DNA of 54,635 bases. It comes from Caldifarciminota bacterium SM23_42 (lineage in GTDB: Bacteria > Hydrothermota > Tepidihabitantia > SM23-42). The stretch's first letter is position 1. Every line of letters begins with the position of its first letter. The translations under genes and the position numbers were made by a program. The stretch is from positions 1 to 54,635 of the forward strand of contig LJUJ01000013.1 in the NCBI GenBank assembly GCA_001303785.1, written 5' to 3'. Below the pieces are notes generated by a model that was not told the DNA's origin, searched no databases, and was given only the letters and a program-made list of their open reading frames with translations. This document shows positions 26,818-34,033 of the stretch, piece after piece.

Positions 26818-27528
26818 ATGTCCGGTGAGTTAGCTGTCTTGGTCGGTACCGCAGCCACTCTTGGCTTCGTGCATACAATATTTGGTCCAGACCACTACGT
26901 ACCATTTATTGTTCTCTCAAAAGCACGAGGCTGGAGTGTTTTGAAAACTTCGATCATTACTGTGTTATGCGGTGTCGGACACGTGCTCAGTTCGATCATT
27001 CTTGGATTTGTAGGTATCGCCTTGGGTATCGCGGTGTTTAAATTGGAAGGAATCGAAGCCGTGCGCGGTGATATAGCGACATGGTTCGTCATGATATTCG
27101 GCTTCACGTACTTTGTGTGGGGGGTGCATAGGGCACTTCGCAAGAAGCCCCATCGACATAAGCATCTTCATATTGACGGCACGACGCATTCGCATGCTCA
27201 CGAGCATAGTGCTGAGCATACCCATGTGCATAGTGCAGTGTCTGCGAGCATTACGCCTTGGATTCTCTTCATCATTTTTGTGTTTGGTCCCTGTGAGCCG
27301 TTGATTCCGCTGATCATGTATCCTGCAGCTAGAGGTAGTATCATAGATGTTTGGATCGTTGCCCTGGTATTTGGTGGAATTACAATCTCTACCATGCTTG
27401 GCGTTGTATTAGTTTCGTACTTCGGGTTGTCTGCAGTGCCACTGCGTAGATTTGAGAGATACTCACACGGCATCGCCGGCCTCGCCATATTTCTGTGTGG
27501 TGCTGCCATGAAATTCCTCGGTTTATAG
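26818..27528 (+). CDS. NicO/UreH-type nickel-cobalt transporter
   Basis: A 236-residue protein with about six membrane helices. The first helix carries the family motif GFVHTIFGPDHYVPF (histidine and HxxxxGPDH pattern), and a histidine-rich loop lies in the middle (RHKHLHIDGTTHSHAHEHSAEHTHVH, about residues 115-140), followed by PWILFIIFVFGPCEPLIPL. These are features of the NicO/RcnA/UreH permeases that move Ni2+ or Co2+. The direction (uptake or efflux) cannot be read from sequence. There is no urease, hydrogenase or metal regulator beside it in this window. Confidence 0.86.
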   Translation: MSGELAVLVGTAATLGFVHTIFGPDHYVPFIVLSKARGWSVLKTSIITVLCGVGHVLSSIILGFVGIALGIAVFKLEGIEAVRGDIATWFVMIFGFTYFVWGVHRALRKKPHRHKHLHIDGTTHSHAHEHSAEHTHVHSAVSASITPWILFIIFVFGPCEPLIPLIMYPAARGSIIDVWIVALVFGGITISTMLGVVLVSYFGLSAVPLRRFERYSHGIAGLAIFLCGAAMKFLGL

Positions 27529-27675
27529 AAACTGAAGTAAGTCACAACAGCAAGCCCATAGCCGATTTAAAGACAGCCCCAGTAGAGGGCGGATTCTCTA
27601 CTAAACCCTACATATTGATATTTGTCCAAATATTGGAGAGAAGAGGGATGTATTCGGGAAATCTGAATTTGCCCG

Positions 27676-27703
27676 TTGACAATTCTCAATTTTACGATAT
27701 AAT
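27676..27703 (+). promoter_or_regulatory. Consensus promoter of the YCF48-like gene
   Basis: TTGACA (27676-27681), 16-bp spacer, TATAAT (27698-27703). The leader to the start at 27817 is about 105 bases. The longer frame covering this region is not protein-like. Confidence 0.87.
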
Positions 27704-27732
27704 TGAGTATACGCTCAGTGAGTATTTGCTCA
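27704..27732 (+). promoter_or_regulatory. Tandem TGAG-N6-CTCA operator at the transcription start
   Basis: TGAGTATACGCTCA (27704-27717) and TGAGTATTTGCTCA (27719-27732): two copies of an inverted repeat with 15-bp period, immediately after the -10 element. The position fits a repressor site; the binding protein is unknown. Confidence 0.6.
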
Positions 27733-27816
27733 ACCAGTGGTTTGAAGGTGTGATGAAAAAACGAGTCTATGCTTATCTGAGGTTCGATGTGTCTAATATA
27801 CTAACGGAGGTGCGCT

Positions 27817-29088
27817 ATGAAGGACGAGAGAAATAGGTATCTGGACTTATTACTGGCAATAGTACTACCTTTGCTTACATTTGCTCAGGGCTGGTATACA
27901 CAGACATCCGGTACAAACAAGTCGCTTTTTGATGTCCATTTTGTAGACACCCAAAATGGATGGATTGCGAGCATGACCAACTCGATATTTTATACGAGTG
28001 ACGGCGGACAGACTTGGGTTGATCTTGAACCACAGCCGTCGGTGAACTATTGGGGCATTTATTTCGTCACCATACTGGAGGGGTATGCGGTGGGCAGTCC
28101 TGGTAAAATAAGACACACCACTGATGCAGGCATCACTTGGGAAGACCAGACTGGCGGGGACTACAATAACTGGGGTGTTTATTTCTTGGATGAAAATAGC
28201 GGCTGGATTGCAGGTGGCAGAGAAGAGGGATTCCCGGGACAGGACCCGATACGATATATCTATCATACGAGTAACGGAGGCGATAACTGGACTGCGCAGC
28301 TCTATGACTTCGACGAACTACAACTATGGGCTGTTCATTTCTTCGATGCCGACATTGGCTATGCAGTTGGTGATGGTGGAACGATTTTTCATACTACAAA
28401 TGGTGGAGGAGCATGGTTGGAACAGACATCTGGGACAATACGTCATTTGAGGAGCGTGCACGCCACGAGTCCGGATACGGCATGGGCCGTAGGTGTTGGC
28501 GGATTAGTACTACGCACGATCGATGGCGGTTCAACTTGGGATTCTTTGTATGTGGGTGTTTCATACGGCCTCAGTGACATCTACTTCGTGAACTACCAAA
28601 CCGGTTGGATTGCTGGTGGTGATACTATAAATGGGATTATACTTAGTACTACCAACGCTGGTGATAGTTGGGTGCTGCAGAATAGCGGCACGAGTAACTT
28701 CCTCTACGCAATCTATTTCACGGATCCAGACACTGGTTGGGCAGTCGGTTACGATGGTACCATTGTACATACCACAAGCGGGGGAACTGGTATTGAGGAG
28801 TTATCCGATTTTACGAAGCCGCAGTCAGAGGTCGTTCTGACTCAGAACAATCCGAATCCATTTAGCCGTTCAACCGTGATTAGCTTCACTATGCCCAAGA
28901 CGAGTCGCGTGGAACTCAAGGTCTATGACTTAATAGGTCAAGAAGTAGCTATTCTCGTCGATGAGGAGCTGTATGCAGGTGAACATGCTGTCATATTTGA
29001 CGGGAAAAATCTGCCCAACGGTGTATATTTCTATCGACTGACTAGTGGCGATATCACCAAGACAAAACTGTGTGTTTTGTTGAGATAG
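27817..29088 (+). CDS. Exported YCF48/BNR-repeat protein with C-terminal sorting domain
   Basis: A 423-residue exported protein with ribosome site GGAGGTG and signal peptide (to about residue 23). Its repeats follow the YCF48/BNR pattern (VHFVDTQNGWIA ... SIFYTSDGGQTWVD; IYFVTILEGYAVG; VYFLDENSGWIAGG; VHFFDADIGYAVG; IYFTDPDTGWAVG), about seven blades of a propeller. It ends in a sorting domain from NNPNPFSRSTVISFTMP to GVYFYRLT and LLR. This domain has no heptamer insertion and gives the short loop for comparison. YCF48 itself is a photosystem II assembly factor; here only the fold is shared, and the protein is likely surface displayed. Confidence 0.86.
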   Translation: MKDERNRYLDLLLAIVLPLLTFAQGWYTQTSGTNKSLFDVHFVDTQNGWIASMTNSIFYTSDGGQTWVDLEPQPSVNYWGIYFVTILEGYAVGSPGKIRHTTDAGITWEDQTGGDYNNWGVYFLDENSGWIAGGREEGFPGQDPIRYIYHTSNGGDNWTAQLYDFDELQLWAVHFFDADIGYAVGDGGTIFHTTNGGGAWLEQTSGTIRHLRSVHATSPDTAWAVGVGGLVLRTIDGGSTWDSLYVGVSYGLSDIYFVNYQTGWIAGGDTINGIILSTTNAGDSWVLQNSGTSNFLYAIYFTDPDTGWAVGYDGTIVHTTSGGTGIEELSDFTKPQSEVVLTQNNPNPFSRSTVISFTMPKTSRVELKVYDLIGQEVAILVDEELYAGEHAVIFDGKNLPNGVYFYRLTSGDITKTKLCVLLR

Positions 29089-29134
29089 CTGTTTAGTATT
29101 GCTCGTTATTTTTCAGGCTTTAAAGATATGAAAA

Positions 29135-29157
29135 GGGTCGGTGGTTTCCGCCGACCC
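29135..29157. terminator. Hairpin terminator between the YCF48-like and DUF2769 genes
   Basis: Stem GGGTCGGTGG (29135-29144) with CCGCCGACCC (29148-29157), one wobble pair. AAAA lies to the left, so the minus strand reads into TTTTC. It probably serves the minus-strand gene ending at 29205 and possibly also the plus-strand gene. Confidence 0.8.
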
Positions 29158-29204
29158 TTCGGTTCAGATAGATCATGTGTAAGTTGAAAGATTATCTCGT
29201 CTAA

Positions 29205-29576
29205 TTAACCCGTCGCTTCAGCCTCCATCAGCGATTTTGCACTGCCAGCAACGCAGTAGTAACCCCACTTCAAACCCATCTTCGCGGTCACGGGACACTC
29301 AGGACAGATACAGCCTTTTTTCTCTTTGATGCATTGACTCTTGCCAACGAGACAGAAGCCACCTTTTTCATCACACTCGACCCAACTTGGACACTTGCCG
29401 CAGATGCAGTTTGCAAAGACATATTCTTTTTTCTGTTCTTCAGTCATCTCGGGTGTTTCAGGCTTGGCTGCTTCTTCCTTTGGGGTCTCTTTTTTGCCGC
29501 ATCCGAAGGCCATCAATCCGGCAAAGAAAGCCACGACACCAGTACCTAGTGATTTCAGAAAGCTTCTTCGTGTCAT
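29205..29576 (-). CDS. Tat-exported DUF2769 cysteine-rich lipoprotein
   Basis: A 123-residue protein that starts with a twin-arginine motif (MTRRSFLKSLGTG) and has a lipobox-like LMAFGC, so it appears to be a Tat-exported lipoprotein. After a charged linker comes a DUF2769-type domain: CICGKCPSW, GGFCLVGKSQC, KKGCICPECPVT, and WGYYCVAGSA. The eight or so cysteines suggest Fe-S or zinc binding, and a Tat route fits a prefolded cofactor protein. Good ribosome site (GAGGAGG) and its own promoter at 29600. It lies downstream of, and on the same strand as, the rhodanese gene, but a terminator separates them. Confidence 0.82.
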   Translation of the reverse strand: MTRRSFLKSLGTGVVAFFAGLMAFGCGKKETPKEEAAKPETPEMTEEQKKEYVFANCICGKCPSWVECDEKGGFCLVGKSQCIKEKKGCICPECPVTAKMGLKWGYYCVAGSAKSLMEAEATG

Positions 29577-29599
29577 AATTCCTCCTCGTGCAGTGAATT

Positions 29600-29627
29600 A
29601 TTATAGACTGTATGTCATAGAAATCAA
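29600..29627 (-). promoter_or_regulatory. Promoter of the DUF2769 gene
   Basis: Minus strand: TTGATT (29627-29622), 16-bp spacer, TATAAT (29605-29600). The start codon is 24 bases downstream of the -10 element. Confidence 0.75.
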
Positions 29628-29749
29628 GTATTTCATGCCGAGGCGATCCATTCTTGGTGCTGGTAGCACCAAATGTATAGCATCTAACACACAACATCTT
29701 GTGGTGGAAGCTGAAAAATCAGACTGGAATTCTTTGATTAAAAGAAAGA

Positions 29750-29777
29750 GGCCGTATCGACTTTCATCCATACGACC
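29750..29777 (-). terminator. Terminator of the rhodanese gene
   Basis: On the minus strand the stem GGTCGTAT/ATACGGCC (one G-U pair) is followed by TCTTTCTTTTAAT. On the plus strand the same position would be a C-A mismatch, so the structure forms best in minus-strand RNA. Confidence 0.65.
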
Positions 29778-29803
29778 CCGAAATGTAAGAAGCAATCTAT
29801 AGT

Positions 29804-30262
29804 CTATTTAACCAATTCACGGCCGAGCTTTTCCCATCCTGAAATTCCACCCTTAGCGATCCAGGCATCATGCCCGTTCATCGCCAGTACTGCGACCGCA
29901 AATGCAGAATTGGTGTCCATGGAGCAGACCACTGCAACTTTCTTACTGTCTGGAATAGTCTCCATTTTCTCAACGAGCATGGGCAGGGGAATGTGCATTG
30001 ATCCCTTAATGTGACCCTTTCCATAATGCTGCGGTGGTCTGATATCCAAGATGATGAGGTCTTTGTTGCCGGCATCAACCATTTCTGCGAGCTTTTCCAT
30101 GCTCATTAGATACATCATTTGCTCGGGAACCGACTTGACGAAAGCGTCAGTCTTGGTCTGTACACACGCGCCGGTGCATTTGCCCGGACATTGTGCATTC
30201 ATAAGTGCTGGCAAGGCCACGACAGCAACAGCAACTATGAGTAATTTTGGTGCTAATTTCAT
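29804..30262 (-). CDS. Exported rhodanese-domain protein
   Basis: The frame is open to 30289, but the ATG at 30262 has the ribosome site GGAGG and gives a clean signal peptide (MKLAPKLLIVAVAVVALPAL). About 152 residues. A short cysteine-rich stretch follows the signal (CPGKCTGACV), then a rhodanese domain with DIRPPQHYGKGHIKGSMHIP and the active cysteine in VVCSMDTNSAFA. The expected role is periplasmic sulfur transfer or redox chemistry. It is next to a cysteine-rich DUF2769 lipoprotein on the same strand, which may be a functional neighbour. Confidence 0.87.
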   Translation of the reverse strand: MKLAPKLLIVAVAVVALPALMNAQCPGKCTGACVQTKTDAFVKSVPEQMMYLMSMEKLAEMVDAGNKDLIILDIRPPQHYGKGHIKGSMHIPLPMLVEKMETIPDSKKVAVVCSMDTNSAFAVAVLAMNGHDAWIAKGGISGWEKLGRELVK

Positions 30263-30342
30263 AATAGCCTCCTTATGGAACTTAGACAATGATTTGTTGA
30301 TTAGGTTTAGGGTTTGTCCGTTTTTCTTGGAATCAGTGGTTG

Positions 30343-31848
30343 TTACCTCATTAAGATTACTTTTTTCCGTACAAAATTGCTTCCTGCATGCAACGACAGA
30401 AAGTACACGCCACTTGGTAATCTCCTGTTGGCGTCATCGATGCCAGACCAGGAGATTACAGTAGGTAATAGGCAGTGGGTAGTAGGCAGTGAAAAAGACT
30501 TTACTAACTGTCCTACAGCATTGTAAATCCGTAGTACTGGTTGCTGATGTTCTGGCATTCCTCCTTTTGATCCTCTGGTATCATTCTGACCGATATCAGA
30601 TGTCTGATATCGGATATCAGTGGAATGTGTAAACGGATTGGGACTTACTTGAAGGACAATTTGGGGCGCGTGTGGGGATTCGTATTCCATAATACCAACA
30701 TCTGGTTGTGTTTTTACAAGCCAGACATCAGTACCACCCGTTCCAAACGAAGAAGTAAATCCTGCAATGACATATCCTTCATCAGGCGTTAGGTGACCGA
30801 TATGTGCCCTATCCCAATTAGGACCGCCAATGGTCTTTGTCCACAAGGTCGAGCCATCAAGATCGGTCTTGATGAGATAGAAATCGGCACCTCCCATACC
30901 GTATGAAAAAGTGCTTCCGAAAATAATGTATCCTACGTCTGGTATCTCACGGACACTCAGTGCTTTATCCTCAAGTGGACCGCCATAAGTCTTAGTCCAC
31001 AATGTATCACCGTTTTCATCCATTTTAATGAAATAAACATCAGTATCTCCCGCACCGAAGGACTCGGTCCATCCGACGGCGACATAGCCGTTGTCAGAGG
31101 TAGGTATTGCTGACCATGCGTAATCATCGTTATACCCGCCGTATGTTTTTGTCCATTGCGTGTTGCCGTTCTTGTCTGTCTTTACCAGATACACGTTGTA
31201 ATTGCCGAAATAACCAGTGTAGCCGGCAAGGATATAACCGCTGTCCGGAGTAACACATACGCTGTTGCACCATTCGACCAGCGTGGTTCCAAAGATCTTT
31301 GTCCACAGGGTGTCGCCGTTATCGTCAATTCTCAGTAGCCAGAAATCAAACAGAGGGTCTGAAATACCAGTGAAACCGGCAACGATATATCCACCTCCTG
31401 GGGTTTCTTTGATACACCACGCTTGATCATAGAGATATCCGCCATAGGTTTTTGTCCATTGTACCGCTCCCAGAGAGTCAGTTTTAATAAGATAGACGTC
31501 AAACATACCAGCGCCATACGAGTATGTATGCCCAGCCATGATGTAGCCGTTATCAGAAATCTGCTCGACCCAGTTGCCACCATCTTCTTGGGGTCCACCA
31601 TAGGTTTGCGTCCATACTGTATCGCCATTGGCATTTGTTTTGATAAGATACACATCAACATTGCCTGAGCCGAACGACTCGGTCCATCCGCATATGATAT
31701 AACCACTGTCAGAGGTTTGCTGCAGAGACATCCCGAAATCATCCAATGGTCCTCCATATGTTTTTGTCCAAGCTGTATCAGGTATTTGGGCAATAAAAAG
31801 CGCAGGGAGTAAGGCGAAAACTGTAATGCGGTAAAATAGATATGGCAT
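30343..31848 (-). CDS. Exported seven-repeat propeller protein with C-terminal sorting domain
   Basis: A 501-residue exported protein: signal peptide (1-20), then seven repeats of about 50-52 residues with the pattern WTKTYGGPxxDxxxSVxxTxDxGYIxxGxTxSFGxGxxDVYLIKTDxxG. Seven repeats fit a complete seven-bladed propeller. The end is a sorting domain (VSPNPFTHSTDIRYQ ... GVYFLSLH ... ILMR). Loop 1 contains a palindromic heptamer array and loop 2 an AGTAGGY heptamer array. It lies 14 bases downstream of the beta-helix gene (31863-33047), and its ribosome site GGAAGAG overlaps the end of that region, so the two are likely one transcript. Confidence 0.8.
   Translation of the reverse strand: MPYLFYRITVFALLPALFIAQIPDTAWTKTYGGPLDDFGMSLQQTSDSGYIICGWTESFGSGNVDVYLIKTNANGDTVWTQTYGGPQEDGGNWVEQISDNGYIMAGHTYSYGAGMFDVYLIKTDSLGAVQWTKTYGGYLYDQAWCIKETPGGGYIVAGFTGISDPLFDFWLLRIDDNGDTLWTKIFGTTLVEWCNSVCVTPDSGYILAGYTGYFGNYNVYLVKTDKNGNTQWTKTYGGYNDDYAWSAIPTSDNGYVAVGWTESFGAGDTDVYFIKMDENGDTLWTKTYGGPLEDKALSVREIPDVGYIIFGSTFSYGMGGADFYLIKTDLDGSTLWTKTIGGPNWDRAHIGHLTPDEGYVIAGFTSSFGTGGTDVWLVKTQPDVGIMEYESPHAPQIVLQVSPNPFTHSTDIRYQTSDIGQNDTRGSKGGMPEHQQPVLRIYNAVGQLVKSFSLPTTHCLLPTVISWSGIDDANRRLPSGVYFLSLHAGSNFVRKKVILMR
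30460..30487 (-). repeat. Four tandem heptamers in loop 2 of the sorting domain
   Basis: Plus-strand units AGTAGGT, AATAGGC, AGTGGGT, AGTAGGC (28 bp), encoding LPTTHCLLPT. The same family of unit fills the same loop in the gene at 38210. Confidence 0.78.
30590..30615 (-). repeat. Palindromic heptamer array in loop 1 of the sorting domain
   Basis: Heptamers ATCAGAT, GTCTGAT, ATCGGAT (30595-30615). They form a perfect hairpin CCGATATCAG (30590-30599), loop ATGT, CTGATATCGG (30604-30613) inside coding sequence. Confidence 0.75.
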
Positions 31849-31862
31849 GATTTTATCTCTTC

Positions 31863-33047
31863 CTACCTGACTTTTATCACCTTGTGTGAAATTCGTCCCT
31901 CTAGTTCTATGAAATAGACACCGCGTGTGATCCTGTTTGGTTCCACAATTCTACCCACAATATCATAGACTCTGCATTTCTTGCCTGCTCGCAGTTGTAG
32001 AGGCCCGCTGAAGATGGTTGCGCCAAGGTATTCACCTTCCTTGACCGGTTTGACAATTGGCCGGTCCATGACACCCGGGCCCGTGAGCCAGGGGTTGAAA
32101 TCCACATAATCACTCACCGAATCACCTAAACCACCCGGATTGAGGGTGGGATGATATGGTCCGGTTGCATCACCCCACCAGTTGTTTACGGCATTAACGA
32201 TATTGTTTGACGAATTGTTCCTTACCCCATAACCTGTGTTATTCACTATGTCGCTGTAATGTATTTCCGGGTAAGTGATATATGCCCAATGGAAGGCTAT
32301 GCCATCGCCGCCATTTTCTGCGATTACACAATGATCAATTATTGGCGAACCATCGCCAAAGCTTAGACCGTGACCGGCGTTTTGGCTGATGGTAGTGTAA
32401 GATATGATCGGTGAGGCGTACCAGCCATCCAAACCACAGACCGAATTGTCAGAAATGATATTACCGATAATGGTTGGGGCAAAGATGTACCCAGCAATCC
32501 CATGTCCGTCATTCATGCTTATTTCATTGTTGATAATCGACGCCTGTGAGGCATATAGGTTAATGCCATTACCATTGCCAATGATGGTGTTGCCGATGAT
32601 CACAGGTGACGCAAAGCCACAGGAAACACCACAGACATTCGCGGTAATGATGTTGTTGGCGATCGTTGGCGAGCTTCCCCCAGGAATTGCTTGGCAGAAT
32701 ATGCCGCAATTTGGACTACCGTTGCGAATGGTGAATCCATCTATTATTGTTGTAGTATCAACACTGGGACAGGAGTCTATCCAGAGGACATCGCCGATTG
32801 AATCACCATCTATTATTGTGGTATCAGGCCCTATTTCACTGGTGAGTTTGATACCCCTTACGTTCGGCCAAACGATATTTTCATGATAGGTTCCTGGCCC
32901 GACGAGTACAGTGTCGTTGTTGGCACATGAATCTAAAGCCGATTGAATGGAGTTGAGTGTGGAGTCCGGATGTACATACCACGTGGTTGCGCTAATCGCT
33001 CCGGTTATTAGTATGAGTGCGATGATTATTCTACTTTGTCCGGCCAC
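31863..33047 (-). CDS. Parallel beta-helix protein with C-terminal sorting domain
   Basis: The frame opens at 33098, but the GTG at 33047 has ribosome site GAGGAGGAG and gives a normal signal peptide (AGQSRIIIALILITGAISA). About 394 residues. The N-terminal motif TTWYVHPDSTLNSIQSALDS and the repeats (PTIANNIITANVCG, PVIIGNTIIGNGNG, PTIIGNIISDNSVCG) define a right-handed parallel beta-helix of the NosD/pectate-lyase type. The end is a short sorting domain (RVYDIVGRIVEPNRITRGVYFIELEGRIS and final VIKVR). It is the intact paralogue of the interrupted gene at 16796-17869. Promoter at 33108-33135; the propeller gene follows in the same transcript. Confidence 0.87.
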   Translation of the reverse strand: MAGQSRIIIALILITGAISATTWYVHPDSTLNSIQSALDSCANNDTVLVGPGTYHENIVWPNVRGIKLTSEIGPDTTIIDGDSIGDVLWIDSCPSVDTTTIIDGFTIRNGSPNCGIFCQAIPGGSSPTIANNIITANVCGVSCGFASPVIIGNTIIGNGNGINLYASQASIINNEISMNDGHGIAGYIFAPTIIGNIISDNSVCGLDGWYASPIISYTTISQNAGHGLSFGDGSPIIDHCVIAENGGDGIAFHWAYITYPEIHYSDIVNNTGYGVRNNSSNNIVNAVNNWWGDATGPYHPTLNPGGLGDSVSDYVDFNPWLTGPGVMDRPIVKPVKEGEYLGATIFSGPLQLRAGKKCRVYDIVGRIVEPNRITRGVYFIELEGRISHKVIKVR

Positions 33048-33107
33048 AACTCCTCCTCTTTTTGCTACATTGCAAAACTCGCAAAATGCGTCACACAATA
33101 CTAATAG

Positions 33108-33135
33108 ATTATAAGAGAAAAGCGATGTCCGTCAA
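33108..33135 (-). promoter_or_regulatory. Promoter of the beta-helix/propeller unit
   Basis: Minus strand: TTGACG (33135-33130), 16-bp spacer, TATAAT (33113-33108). It diverges from the hypE promoter, with 36 bp between the two -35 elements. Confidence 0.82.
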
Positions 33136-33171
33136 GGTATTGAATCTTGCGGTGTTATCAACCAGTTGGCG

Positions 33172-33199
33172 TTGACACGCGTTCGAAAATACCGATAAT
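33172..33199 (+). promoter_or_regulatory. Promoter giving an apparently leaderless hypE mRNA
   Basis: TTGACA (33172-33177), 16-bp spacer, GATAAT (33194-33199), then 6 bases to the ATG at 33206. No ribosome site is present. Confidence 0.72.
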
Positions 33200-33205
33200 A
33201 TCAGA

Positions 33206-34033
33206 ATGGCACGCGTCAAACAAAACAAGGGAATGATATTCGACATCATTAGGTACGCGATACATGACGGTCCTGGTATTCGTACAACTGTTTTCTTGAA
33301 GGGTTGTCCACTTTCATGTTGGTGGTGTCAAAATCCTGAGAGCCAGAAGTTAGAGCCAGAGAAGGTGGGCGCTATTGACCGTCGTAAGTATTCCAATTTG
33401 TTCTATGTCGAGGATGGAAACATAATCGGCCGTGAGGTAACGGTTGCACAGGTAATGGCCGAGGTTGATAAGGACAGAATTTTCTACAAGTACTCGGGTG
33501 GTGGTGTGACATTTTCTGGAGGTGAACCGCTGATGCAACCAGATTTTCTTTTGGAACTGCTGAAGGTAAGCAAGAAAAAAGGACTCCACACTGCACTCGA
33601 CACTTCAGGATACGCTTCTTGGGCAATCGTGAGACGTATATTGAAAGACGTTGACCTGTTTCTCTATGACCTCAAACTGATGGATGAGCGAGTGCATCAG
33701 AAATACACCGGGGAAGGCAACGAACTGATACTGGACAACCTTAGAAAACTTGCACGCAACAAGGCACATATCATCGTCCGTATTCCGGTAATTACCGGAA
33801 TAACGGATAAACGTGAGAACATCCGTGAGATTGGTGAGTTTGTTCGCAGCGTCAAGGGTATTGAACAAATGCATCTGTTGCCATATAATTACTTGTGCAA
33901 GGATAAATATCAGAGAATGAAGAGAGAATATGCGATGCAACACATCAAGCCGACTTCGGACCAGTCACTACGCAAGATCAAAGAACATCTTGAAACCTAT
34001 GGCTTGCGTGTGAAAATCGAGGGTGGAATGTGA
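33206..34033 (+). CDS. hypE: Glycyl-radical-enzyme activase for HypD (radical SAM)
   Basis: A 275-residue radical SAM activase. The cluster-binding CxxxCxxC is C34/C38/C41 in GCPLSCWWCQNPESQ, and the SAM-binding glycine motif is GGGVTFSGGEPLMQ. The family opening IFDIIRYAIHDGPGIRTTVF is intact. Many activases carry an insertion with one or two extra 4Fe-4S clusters between these motifs; here that segment is short and has no cysteine, so only the radical SAM cluster remains. The gene overlaps hypD by 4 bases. It is expected to install the glycyl radical on HypD under anoxic conditions. A later ATG (33233) is possible as the start. Confidence 0.85.
   Translation: MARVKQNKGMIFDIIRYAIHDGPGIRTTVFLKGCPLSCWWCQNPESQKLEPEKVGAIDRRKYSNLFYVEDGNIIGREVTVAQVMAEVDKDRIFYKYSGGGVTFSGGEPLMQPDFLLELLKVSKKKGLHTALDTSGYASWAIVRRILKDVDLFLYDLKLMDERVHQKYTGEGNELILDNLRKLARNKAHIIVRIPVITGITDKRENIREIGEFVRSVKGIEQMHLLPYNYLCKDKYQRMKREYAMQHIKPTSDQSLRKIKEHLETYGLRVKIEGGM

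Noticed and set aside
27495-27836. 113-codon plus-strand frame upstream of the YCF48-like gene
   Set aside because: It overlaps the end of the transporter gene, a consensus promoter and an operator; its composition is not protein-like.
29341-29802. 153-codon plus-strand frame opposite the DUF2769 gene
   Set aside because: It is antisense to a recognised gene, its promoter and the terminator; no ribosome site.
32404-32886. 160-codon methionine-rich plus-strand frame
   Set aside because: Antisense shadow of the beta-helix repeats of the gene at 31863.
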